From DATGFB01 sp032160545 (GTDB taxonomy: Bacteria; Actinomycetota; Actinomycetes; Mycobacteriales; Jatrophihabitantaceae): DNA of 64,000 nt. The position numbers and the translations under genes were made by a program. The stretch's first letter is position 1; each line of letters starts with the position of its first letter. The DNA lies in NCBI GenBank assembly GCA_032160545.1, contig JAVHVN010000109.1:1-64000 (forward strand), read 5' to 3'. Below, in pieces: positions 52,216 through 61,100 of this stretch. The notes beneath the pieces are model-generated. The model did not search any database, was not told where the DNA came from, and worked only from the letters and a program-made list of their open reading frames with translations.

Positions 52216-53820
52216 TTACCTGACTTGTCCGCCAGCTGCGTCGGCGAAGCGGATAACGTCGAGCCCAGGTGGACCGACCGACGTCACGACGAGCGCTGGG
52301 TCGGCGAGCGCTTCGGTCCAGCATCGCGACTCAGCGGTGTTCACGTGGGTTCGGATGAGCCACAACTGCGCCGCGGGTCGCCCCGACATTCGCTGCAGTC
52401 CGGCGGACAGCCCAGCGCTGACTTGCGCGCAGGCGCGGCCGCTCAGCGCGACGATATCGGACTGCTCCGGGTAGGTGACGAAGTACTGCAGCGGGCCGGC
52501 GACGGCGGAGTGTTGGATCGAAGGCTTGTCGTTTCGCCAGTAGTACCCGAACGCATAGCTGCTCGAGCTGTTGACCACGATGACGTCACCGGGTGCGCGA
52601 TGGCGATCGACGTACGCAATTTGTTGCGCCGGGTCCTCCGCTGGCACCGTCTGAGTCCGGGCGTAGTTGGCGCCGTGGATCGTCAGCGCGACCGCCGCGG
52701 CGAGTGCCAGCGCGATCGCTCCGAATGCGTGGATCCAGCGGCTCAACGCCACGCCGATACTGACGACACCGATGCCCGCGACAACCGCGAACACGACGAA
52801 CAGAAACGTGCTGGTGCGTTCGTCGAGGTACGGATACTTCCTCAGCGCCGAGACGATGGGCATTTCGACGAACAGCAGGCACACGGCCAGTGCCGTCGCG
52901 GGCCGGGCCAGGCGTGCGATCGTCACGACGCCGGCTATCACGAGAGGCGCGGCTAACCAGATCGGACCGAGGCCGAGGTACTGCTCGATTGCGTGCCACC
53001 GCCACGACAGGAAGTGTCGGACTCCCGACCCTCTCGCAAAGTAGTAGTTGCGCCAGTAGTAGGTGAGCGCGGGCACGATGCCGCGCGCGTCCCACACCTC
53101 GTAGACGGTCAACATGCCGGCCAGCGCCACGCCGCCCGCGACGGCCGCCTCGAGTGCGGTGCGCCAGGACCGGCGCCACAACTGAACCGCGACGAGTGCG
53201 ACGAACGCCGCCGCGCCGACGAAGGCGGTGGTGTGGCTGAAGAGCATTCCGACGGCGATGACGCCGGCCAGCAGGCCGAGGTGGAGACGCGACCACTGCC
53301 GCTCGACGCGGGACGTGAGCGTCAGCACCACCAGGGCGAATGCAGCATCCGCCGTGTACTGCTTGAGGTCGTTGCGCACCAACATGGCGGGATTCATCAA
53401 TACGGCGTACGCGCAACCGAGACCGGCGCCGACCGCCAGCGTGCGACGGTTCCAGCCCAGTCCGCTGGCCAGCGTGTACCCGGCTACGACCGCACCCGCG
53501 GCGAAGACGAGGGGCAGCAAGCGAAGACCTTCCGGCCCGCCGAACGGGAACAGGCGCAGGAGGACGGTCCAGCCGATGGGCGTGGACGCCGTAGTGCTCG
53601 CCACGTCGCTGATCGGAAATCGAGTGGTGACCGCCACCCAGCTCTCGTCGTTCCAGAACGACTGCGAGAGCATCCGCCCTACGTCATGTGCGAGCAGGAC
53701 CGACGCCGCCACGACGGCAACCATCAGCCGTTCGATCGTCACAACGCGACCAACACCGTGAATAACGCCTGCTGCGGCGGTTCGAGTGCTCACGTAACGG
53801 ACTGCGCCCGGAACGCTCAC
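52216..53820 (-). CDS. GT-C type integral membrane glycosyltransferase-like protein
   Basis: 534 aa. About ten to eleven transmembrane helices. The first periplasmic loop carries FWNDESWVAV, the acidic motif position of GT39/PMT-type enzymes that use polyprenyl-phosphate sugars. A large extracytoplasmic C-terminal domain (about 395-534) contains DVIVVNSSSSYAFGYYW and paired cysteines. The truncated GT2 gene just upstream on the same strand resembles polyprenol-phosphate mannosyl synthases, a natural partner supplying the donor. Acceptor unknown. Confidence 0.78.
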   Translation of the reverse strand: MSVPGAVRYVSTRTAAAGVIHGVGRVVTIERLMVAVVAASVLLAHDVGRMLSQSFWNDESWVAVTTRFPISDVASTTASTPIGWTVLLRLFPFGGPEGLRLLPLVFAAGAVVAGYTLASGLGWNRRTLAVGAGLGCAYAVLMNPAMLVRNDLKQYTADAAFALVVLTLTSRVERQWSRLHLGLLAGVIAVGMLFSHTTAFVGAAAFVALVAVQLWRRSWRTALEAAVAGGVALAGMLTVYEVWDARGIVPALTYYWRNYYFARGSGVRHFLSWRWHAIEQYLGLGPIWLAAPLVIAGVVTIARLARPATALAVCLLFVEMPIVSALRKYPYLDERTSTFLFVVFAVVAGIGVVSIGVALSRWIHAFGAIALALAAAVALTIHGANYARTQTVPAEDPAQQIAYVDRHRAPGDVIVVNSSSSYAFGYYWRNDKPSIQHSAVAGPLQYFVTYPEQSDIVALSGRACAQVSAGLSAGLQRMSGRPAAQLWLIRTHVNTAESRCWTEALADPALVVTSVGPPGLDVIRFADAAGGQVR

Positions 53821-54103
53821 GGACGAGAATCAAAAGCGCCTCGACGCCGTCGCGCCAGGTCAGCTTCCTACCGGCTTCGCGCGAGCACGTCTGATACGAG
53901 ATCGGGACCTCGAACGGCTGCAGCCCTCGGCGCAGTAGCCCGCCGGCTATCTCGGCCTCCATCCCCAAGCCCTTCTCCCGAATGTCGAGGGTGCAGTAAA
54001 GATCGGCAGGTACGAGCTTGAAGCAGGTCTCAAGGTCGCTGATCGAACATATATCATATGAATAGCGCATTGGCACCGACCACGCGATCCTGACTGCCCC
54101 CAC
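53684..54103 (-). pseudogene. N-terminally truncated GT2 (polyprenol-phosphate sugar synthase-like) gene
   Basis: Residues 23-99 of this frame (SDLETCFKLVPADLYCTLDI, EKGLGMEAEIAGGLLRRGLQ, PFEVPISYQTCSREAGRKLT, WRDGVEALLILVRE) match the C-terminal part of Dpm1-like GT2 enzymes. The whole GT-A nucleotide-sugar domain is missing, and upstream sequence is unrelated and AT-rich (about 54046-54072). An IS3 OrfA remnant lies 140 bp upstream. The 3' end overlaps the start of the GT-C gene, as in a former operon. Confidence 0.65.
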
Positions 54104-54239
54104 CGCCCGACCAGCGGCATAGAAAGACGTTCTGCGTGTCGATGCAGGACGTAGGACGTGTGGGGCTCAGAAACCTCGGCCCTCCCGTGTTTGCGGGGTT
54201 CGGCACGCGGTGCCCGAGTTCCACGCGGTGCGTTGCGGG

Positions 54240-54338
54240 CACTCGCCGGAGCAGGTCGTGCGCAAGTTGGCGCAGGCCGATCGGATGCTGGGCGAGGGCA
54301 AGGACGTCGCCGACGTCTGCCGCGAACTGCTTAGCTGA
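54240..54338 (+). mobile_element. IS3-family OrfA N-terminal remnant
   Basis: 33 codons read HSPEQVVRKLAQADRMLGEG then KDVADVCRELLS and stop. This is the opening helix-turn-helix of IS3-group OrfA transposases (HSPEQIVRKLREAD...EVCRELG). The rest of OrfA, OrfB and terminal inverted repeats are not found. The surrounding 54104-54491 interval holds no other recognisable gene. Confidence 0.7.
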
Positions 54339-54491
54339 CCCGCTTTCACGCACCGGTCGGCGAGGCAGAAGTGGGTATCAGCGCTACCAATCTGCCGCCT
54401 AATTTGCATCTATCTAACCTTCGTACGTGTGCACCGCAGGCGCTCACGTGCTCGCTCAATCGGAGTACCACCGCCCTATGCACGAACACCG

Positions 54492-54773
54492 TCACGGGGC
54501 GCGGTAGGCATCAGCCCGCGGCATGATCGCCAGTACCGTGACGGTTCGCGCGTGTTCGTCGATTCGGTAGATGATGCGGTAGGTGCCGCGCCGGGCGCTA
54601 TGCCGGTCGTGGAGAGGTTCGTGCACTGGTTTACCGACACGCTGCGGGTTGTCGAGTAGCGGGCCGACGATAAACTCGTATGCCGCGAAGGCGACGGCTT
54701 CGGGCAGCGTGTCGGCGAGTTGGCGCCTGGCGGCGGGCGCGATGACCAGGTGGCATCGATCGAGCTCGGTCAC
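54492..54773 (-). CDS. RelE/ParE-type toxin
   Basis: 93 aa. VIAPAARRQLADTLPEAVAF, GKPVHEPLHDRHSARRGTYR and IIYRIDEHARTVTVLAIMPR are the order and spacing of RelE-family mRNA interferases (RG.YRI.Y.ID......V..I..R). The GTG overlaps the antitoxin stop by 4 bp, giving coupled translation. Expected to inhibit translation unless bound by the antitoxin. Confidence 0.88.
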   Translation of the reverse strand: MTELDRCHLVIAPAARRQLADTLPEAVAFAAYEFIVGPLLDNPQRVGKPVHEPLHDRHSARRGTYRIIYRIDEHARTVTVLAIMPRADAYRAP

Positions 54774-55063
54774 GCGGGCGGGCGGCGGCGCCGATGCATC
54801 GCTTCGGCGAGTTGCTCTTCGGACTCGCCTTCGCCGCGGGCGATCTCGGCCTCGGCCTCGGCGAGGTGACGCATCGTCTCGGCGTCGGACAGAATCGCGA
54901 TGGTCTCTTCCAACGCCTCGATGTCGTCGACTGCCAGCAGGACCGCGGACGGGCGGCCGTGGACCGTGACCGTCACGCGCTCATGGTGGGAGTTCACTCG
55001 GCCGACCAGTTCGGACAGATGGGCCTTGACCTCGGCCAGCGGCAACATCGACGTCATGGTCAT
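54770..55063 (-). CDS. Phd/YefM-type antitoxin
   Basis: 97 aa. It begins MTMTSMLPLAEVKAHLSELV followed by GRVNSHHERVTVTVHGRPSA and VLLAVDDIEAL, the Phd/YefM DNA-binding fold. An acidic C-terminal tail (RHLAEAEAEIARGEGESEEQ) would wrap the toxin. First gene of the pair; its ATG is inside an 18-bp palindrome. Confidence 0.9.
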   Translation of the reverse strand: MTMTSMLPLAEVKAHLSELVGRVNSHHERVTVTVHGRPSAVLLAVDDIEALEETIAILSDAETMRHLAEAEAEIARGEGESEEQLAEAMHRRRRPPA

Positions 55064-55074
55064 AAGTATGACCA
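55057..55074. promoter_or_regulatory. Palindromic operator overlapping the antitoxin start codon
   Basis: TGGTCATA-AG-TATGACCA, with perfect 8-bp arms, covers the antitoxin ATG (55061-55063). It is the obvious autoregulatory site for the Phd/YefM protein. Binding here could block transcription or, with such a short leader, sit right at the start site. Confidence 0.7.
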
Positions 55075-55212
55075 GAACGGGAGGGTGTTCGCAATGCGGA
55101 TATCGGCGTCTCCGCAACTCGACGGGCTCAAGCAGCGGTGCACCGGTGCCGCTGCCGGCCCGTTCGAGCTGGACGCCTGCGCCTGGGCCGCGACCGGTCG
55201 TGTTGGGACGAT

Positions 55213-57579
55213 CTAGCCAGGGCCGGGGTTGCTGCCGGCGGAACTGCCCGGGGGGACACCGTTGCTCAGGCACACGGTGACGGCGGAGCCCGGCGTCGCG
55301 AGCTGGGGCGTGTAGTAGCCGACCGTGCCGGCCGGTTCGGGGCTTCCGCATTTCACGGAGGCGACGCTGATCGTGAAACCGGTTGCAGCCAACTGGGCGG
55401 TCGCCGTTTGCACGCTCTGCCCGGTCGGATCGGGCACCGCGCTCGCGCCCGGGATGTTGGACGGATCGGCCCAGGTCCAGTGTTGGGATTGCAGGGTCGG
55501 CCCGTAGGCGTCCAGCCAGAACGTGGAGGCGTACGCACCGAAGACGTCGCTGCCGTTGTTGGCCACCTGACTGGGTAACCCGGTCACCGTTGCTCCCGGG
55601 TCGGTCGGGTTGACGAGCGCGGAGGCCGACACCAGCGTCGGCGTGACTCCGACGAACCACAGCGCCGAGTTGCCGTTGCCGCCGTCGGGTCCCTGCGGGT
55701 TGTCGTTGTTCGTTCCGGTCTTCGACGCCACGGCGCTGCCGCCGTTGGCGTACCAGTTGCCGAAGTAGGACGCCGCGGTCCCCTCGGAGCTGGCGGTGTC
55801 CGCCGTCATCATGGTGACCATGGTTCGGGCGACCTGAGAAGAGAGCTCGCGGGTGCACGCTGCGTGGGTGAACGACACGGGGGTGCCGGTCGGCCCGGTG
55901 ATGGTGGAGACGGGTGTCGGCGGGCAGTAGACGCCGTCGTTGGCGACCGTGCCGTAAGCCCCGGCGAGTTGCAGCGGGGCGGTCGGTGCGAAGCCGAGGG
56001 TGAATCCGGTCTGGTGCTGCTCGATCGTCGCCTGGGCGATGGATGTCGTGCTGCCGCTGGATGCCGGCTGGTTGAGCCCCGTCATGCCCATGCTGAGCGC
56101 GGTGTTCACGATCGGGCTCAGGTCGCACGAGAAGAGCTGGTCCTCCATGCCGACGAAGTAGGTGTTCACCGACTCGGGCAGCGCGTCTCTCAGGGCCAGC
56201 GTGGCGTTGTACGTGCCGGCATTGTGGGTCGTGTACGGCGCGGTGTCAGTAGGGCAGTTGCGCACCGTGTAGGCGTTCCCGGTGGTCAGGGTGAAGTCCG
56301 GCTGGACGCCCAGTTTGAGAGCGGCGAGCGCCGTGAAGTACTTGTAGGTCGACCCGGCACCGGCGTATCCGGTGGTGAACAGCGGCAGGGTGGTCTGGCC
56401 CGCAGCGGTGTTCAGTCCGTAGTGGCGGCTGGTGATCATCGTCTGCACGGCACCGGTTCGTGGGTCGACCGATGGCATGACGAGGGCGGTGGGCGACGCC
56501 GGGTCGAGCCCGCTGTTCCAGATCGCGCTCTGCCCACTGTTCTGCAGCGCCGCGTCCAGGGTGGTCACGACAGTGAGTCCACCGGTCTGCAGCTCGGCTG
56601 CGCTCAGGCCACCCTGTGTCTCCAGCCAGTTCACCACGTAGTCGCAGAAGAACCCGTCGTTCTGGATCGCCGGGTTGGCGTAGGCGCACCCCTCCCGGAC
56701 GGGGGGCGGCGAGGCGGTCGTCAGATCGATCGGCATCGCCTTGTACGTCGTAGCCTGTGCCGCGGACAGGTCCCCGGTCGCGACCATGTTGTCCAGAACC
56801 TGGTTGCGCCGGGTGCGTGCGGCCTGGGGATCGACGAACGGATCGTCGGCCGTGGGGCTCTGCAGCAGTCCGACAAGCATCGCGCCCTGCGCGAGGTTCA
56901 GCTTCGCAGCCGGGACACCGAAGTAGGTCTCCGATGCGGTCTGGATGCCGTAGGAGTTCTCACCGAAGAACGAGAGGTTGAAGTAGCCGTCGAGGATCTG
57001 GGCCTTGGTGTAGGTCTGGTTCAGCTTCAGCGCGCACCGGGCATCCTCGACCTTCCTCTGCAGATTCTCCGCCACGGCAGCCTGCCGCGCCGCGTCGGTG
57101 GTGGCTTGGTAGTACTGCAGTTGCTTGACGTACTGCTCGGTCAGGGTCGAACCACCCTGCGTGGAGCCGCCGGTGCCGTTGTTCACCGCAGCCCGGATGA
57201 TCCCCTTCACGTCGATGCCGTTGTTGGAGTAGAACGTGCGGTCCTCGGTGTCGATGAGCGCCCGCTGCACCGAAACCGGGATCTGCGTCAGCGGGATGTC
57301 CTGACGATTCTGGGTGAACATCGACGCGATCAGGGTCTTTCCGTCGCTGGCCAGAATGCGCGTGCTCTGCTGCGGCGGCGCGGCCGCGATATCGCAGGAG
57401 GCGCTGAGGAAATCAGCCGACGCGGCCTTGACGGCGAAGCCGATACCTCCCACGAAGGGCAGTGCCACGCCGGCGACGATCGTTCCGCAGGCCATGAGGC
57501 ACGCGATGAGTCTCGCCAGCAAGCCCGCCTTCGTCGTCGGGCGGAACCAACGGGCATCAGAACGTGGATTCCTGCGCAC
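55213..57579 (-). CDS. Class A penicillin-binding protein with PASTA domain
   Basis: 788 aa from the GTG at 57579. One N-terminal membrane anchor (about 20-45). GT51 glycosyltransferase domain: ALIDTEDRTFYSNNG and GGSTLTEQYVKQ. Transpeptidase domain: GAGSTYK (Ser410, Lys413), SVNTYF (SxN) and SKTGTN (Lys620). A C-terminal PASTA domain covers about 700-770. GT51 motif 1 has Asn in place of the usual His (EDRxFxxHxG). It makes and cross-links peptidoglycan outside the membrane. Divergent from a MarR/ABC unit. Confidence 0.94.
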   Translation of the reverse strand: MRRNPRSDARWFRPTTKAGLLARLIACLMACGTIVAGVALPFVGGIGFAVKAASADFLSASCDIAAAPPQQSTRILASDGKTLIASMFTQNRQDIPLTQIPVSVQRALIDTEDRTFYSNNGIDVKGIIRAAVNNGTGGSTQGGSTLTEQYVKQLQYYQATTDAARQAAVAENLQRKVEDARCALKLNQTYTKAQILDGYFNLSFFGENSYGIQTASETYFGVPAAKLNLAQGAMLVGLLQSPTADDPFVDPQAARTRRNQVLDNMVATGDLSAAQATTYKAMPIDLTTASPPPVREGCAYANPAIQNDGFFCDYVVNWLETQGGLSAAELQTGGLTVVTTLDAALQNSGQSAIWNSGLDPASPTALVMPSVDPRTGAVQTMITSRHYGLNTAAGQTTLPLFTTGYAGAGSTYKYFTALAALKLGVQPDFTLTTGNAYTVRNCPTDTAPYTTHNAGTYNATLALRDALPESVNTYFVGMEDQLFSCDLSPIVNTALSMGMTGLNQPASSGSTTSIAQATIEQHQTGFTLGFAPTAPLQLAGAYGTVANDGVYCPPTPVSTITGPTGTPVSFTHAACTRELSSQVARTMVTMMTADTASSEGTAASYFGNWYANGGSAVASKTGTNNDNPQGPDGGNGNSALWFVGVTPTLVSASALVNPTDPGATVTGLPSQVANNGSDVFGAYASTFWLDAYGPTLQSQHWTWADPSNIPGASAVPDPTGQSVQTATAQLAATGFTISVASVKCGSPEPAGTVGYYTPQLATPGSAVTVCLSNGVPPGSSAGSNPGPG

Positions 57580-57718
57580 GGGTGCGGCCTACCGTCTCCT
57601 GGTGCGTGACTTGCGGGGGACACTCCTTCGTACCTAACGAATTTGTTGGCCCGGCTGGGTGCAACTGTGTGGGACGTAGGGAAGGCGTCCGGCACTGCCC
57701 AGACGGAGGGTCGATGTA

Positions 57719-57733
57719 GTTCGACCGTCGAAC
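57719..57733. promoter_or_regulatory. Palindrome upstream of marR-like gene
   Basis: GTTCGAC-C-GTCGAAC, perfect 7-bp arms, 24 bp before the MarR GTG. Two related elements, ACGAATTTGTTGG (about 57637-57649) and, inverted, CGAACCAATTCGT (57729-57741), flank it. Likely autoregulatory MarR sites that could also affect the divergent PBP gene. Confidence 0.55.
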
Positions 57734-57756
57734 CAATTCGTGTACTGTGGGAGCAC

Positions 57757-58182
57757 GTGGATCGAGTCGAAGCCCTGCGCGCCCTGGTGCGAATGTCCCG
57801 CCTGCTCGAGCACGCCTCGGGCGAGCTCAGCCTGGCCCACTACCGGGTGCTGGCGGCGGTCGCGGACGGCGACGAGCGCGCTTCGCACGTTGCGGCCCGG
57901 CTGGCGCTGGGCAAGCCGACGATCAGCGCGAGTGTGGACGCTCTCTGCCGCCGCGGGATGCTCGTCCGCGAGCAGAACATGGATGACCAGCGGGTCGTCG
58001 GCCTGCGGCTGACCGCGCAGGGTTCAGCCGCGCTCGAGGACGCGGAGACCGCGATGCTGGGCCGCTTCGACGCGGTGCTGCGGCAGGCCGACGATCCCGA
58101 CCGGACCGTCGGCGCGCTCGCCGGGTTGGCCGCAGCCCTAGACCGGCTCTCGGCCGAACGCCTCGTCGGCCGGTGCGAGTGA
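57757..58182 (+). CDS. MarR family transcriptional regulator
   Basis: 141 aa from the GTG at 57757 (GGGAG 57749-57753). Winged helix: LSLAHYRVLAAVADGDERAS, HVAARLALGKPTISASVDAL, CRRGMLVREQNMDDQRVVGL with the D-x-R wing. Its stop overlaps the start of the ABC exporter gene, so it is the cotranslated regulator of that exporter. Confidence 0.9.
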   Translation: MDRVEALRALVRMSRLLEHASGELSLAHYRVLAAVADGDERASHVAARLALGKPTISASVDALCRRGMLVREQNMDDQRVVGLRLTAQGSAALEDAETAMLGRFDAVLRQADDPDRTVGALAGLAAALDRLSAERLVGRCE

Positions 58183-61100
58183 ACCCGCCTGAGGGTTGGG
58201 TGCGTCGGCTGTGGCGGCAGCTCATGCGGCACCGCCGCAACGTGATCATCGCCGTGGCGGCGTCGGTCGCCGGTAGCGCGTCCCAGACGCTCGTGCCGTT
58301 GATTGCCCGCCAGATCGTCGACAACGTGGTGGTCACGCGCCGCGACGCGCTGTGGCCCTGGCTGGCACTGCTGTTCGCTGCGGCAGCCCTGGCCTTCGTC
58401 CTGGCCTACGTGCGGCGGTACCGCGGCGGCCAGGTGGCGCTGGCGGTGCAGCTGGACCTGCGCAACGCGATGCACGACCACCTGCAGCAGCTCGATCTCG
58501 CGACGCTGTCACGCATGCCGACCGGGCAGCTGGTGTCGCGGGCCAACTCGGACTCCGCGCTGGTTCAGGGCCTGCTCAACTTCTTGCCGCTGATGACCGG
58601 CAACGTGTTGCTGATGCTGCTGTCGCTGGTGGTCATGTTCGTCCTGTCGCCGCTGCTGGCGCTGCTGGCGCTGGTCGTGGTGCCGGCCCTATTCGCAGTG
58701 TCCTACCGGATGCGCAGCCGGGTGTTCCCGGCGAGCTGGGACGGCCAGCAGCGTGAGGGGGACGTCGCGCAGATCGTCGACGAGGGTGTTACCGGGGTGC
58801 GCGTGGTCAAGGCGTTCGGGCAGGAGGCGCGCGAGGTCCGCCGGCTCACCGCCACCGCCCAGCGGCTGTACGGCTCGCGCATGCGGGCCACCCGGCTGAA
58901 CGCGCGGTACCAGCCGCTGCTCGAGACCATTCCGACGTTGGCGCAGGTGGCCATCCTCGTGTTCGGCGGCCTGCTCGCCCTGCACGGCCGGATCAGCCTC
59001 GGCACGTTCCTCGCGTTCTCCACCTACGTCGGCCAGTTCGCGGCGCCGGCGCGCCAGCTCGCCGGTGTGCTCACCGTCGGCCAGCAGGCGCGAGCCGGCG
59101 TCGAGCGCATCTTCCAGCTGCTCGACCTGAAGCCGGCGATCGCCGACGCACCCGGCTCGGTCGCCCTCGACGACATCCGTGGCGAGATCGTCTTCGAGGA
59201 CGTGCGGTTCGGCTACGACCCCGCGACCCCGGTCTTGGACGGGTTCGACCTGCGCATCGCGGCCGGTGAGCGTGTGGCGATCGTCGGGGCGAGCGGCAGC
59301 GGTAAATCCACACTTGCCACGCTCGTCTCGCGCTTCCACGACCCGCAGGCCGGGCGGGTACTCATCGACGGTCATGACGTCCGCGACATCACGCTGCACT
59401 CGCTGCGGCGGCGGGTGGGCGTCGCGTTCGAGGAGAGCTTCCTGTTCTCCGACACGATCCGGTCCAACATCGCCTACGGCCGACCCGACGCCACCGACGA
59501 CCGGATCGAGGCGGCAGCCCGCACCGCGCAGGCCGACGGCTTCGTCCGCGAGCTGCCGCGCGGTTACGACACGATCGTGGGCGAGCGCGGGCTGACGCTG
59601 TCGGGCGGTCAACGGCAGCGGATCGCGCTCGCGCGGGCGATCCTGCCCGATCCGCGGGTGCTCGTGCTGGACGACGCGACCAGCGCGGTGGACGTGCACA
59701 CCGAAGAGGCGATCCACGACGGGTTGCGTGAGGTGCTCAGCGGCCGCACGACGCTGCTCATCGCGCACCGGATCTCGACGCTGCGCCTGGCGGACCGGGT
59801 GGTGGTGCTCGACGCCGGCCGGGTCGTCGACAGCGGCACCCACGAGGAGCTGACCGGCCGCAGCGCGCTCTACCGGTCGCTGCTGTCGGGGCTCGAGACC
59901 GAACCGGTGCGGCAGGCCGGCGACCGCATCGAGGCGCTGGCCGCACTGACGAAGCGCGGCGTCACGGCGGCGGCCTGGCGCGGGGCGCGTACGGCGCCGA
60001 CCACACGCACGACCGTGCCGACCGGGCTCGGCGCCGGGCTCGGCGGCGGCGGGGGCGCCGGCGCTGGCGCTGGCAGCCTGCTTGCCGGGCTGCCAGCCAC
60101 GCCCGAGCTGTTGGCGCGCGTTGCCGAGCTGCCGCCGGTGCGCGATGAGGCAGAGCTCGATCTTGCCGCCGAGAGCCGGCGGCAGCCGCAGTTCGGCTTG
60201 CTGCGCCTGCTGCGCGAGTTCCGCCGCCCGCTACTGATCGGGCTGATCCTCGTGGTGCTCGACGCGGTCGCCGGGCTGGCCGGTCCCTACCTCGTCAAGA
60301 CCGGCGTCGACAGCGGCGTCGCTACCGGCTCGCAGGGCGTGTTGTTCGGCGCGTCCGCAGTGTTCCTCGCCATCACGCTCGCCGACCTGCTCGACGGCGT
60401 CGCCTCGACCTTCGTCACCGGCCGCACCGCCGAGCGGATCATGCTGTCGCTGCGCATCCGCATCTGGGCCCAGCTGCAGCGGTTGTCGCTCGACTACTAC
60501 GAGCGCGAGCTCGGCGGCCGGATCATGACGCGGATGACGACCGACGTCGACCAGTTCGAGTCGCTCGTCGAGAACGGCCTGCTGTCGGCGCTCGTCTCGT
60601 TCGTCACCTTCGTAGGCGTCGGCGTCGCGCTCCTCGTCGTCGACGTCGAACTCGGGCTCGTCACGCTGAGCGTGGTGGTTCCGCTGGCATTCGCCACGGT
60701 GTGGTTCCGGCGCCGTGCCGCCCGGCTGTATGAACTCTCGCGCGAGCGGATCGCGGTCGTGAACGGGGATTTCCAGGAAAGTCTGTCCGGCGTGCGGGAG
60801 TCGCAGGCGTTCGTGCACGAGGCGGCGACGATCGCCCGCTTCCACGACCTGGGGCTGTCCTACCTGAGCTCGCGTGTGGCTGCCCAGCGGCTGGTGGCGA
60901 CCTACTTCCCGTTCGTCCAGTTCCTGTCCGCGGTGGCCGACGCGTTGGTGCTCGGTGTGGGCGCCGTGCTGATCCGCTCCGGCTCGCTGACCGTCGGCGA
61001 CCTCATTGCGTTCCTGCTCTACATCGACCTGTTCTTCTCACCCATTCAGCAGCTGTCGCAGGTCTTCGATTCGTGGCAGCAGACGCGGGTGTCGGTGAAC

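Noticed and set aside
52130..52324. 64-codon minus-strand ORF
   Set aside because: Arg/Ser-rich composition, no RBS or promoter box, overlaps the GT-C gene 3' end.
54136..54402. 88-codon plus-strand ORF around 54136
   Set aside because: Ser/Arg-rich; another frame in the same stretch carries the IS3 OrfA similarity.
44002..55063. Integrated prophage or genomic island in the 44-55 kb accessory stretch next to the tRNA pair
   Set aside because: No integrase, no tRNA 3'-end duplication and no phage structural genes were seen; only a single IS3 remnant.
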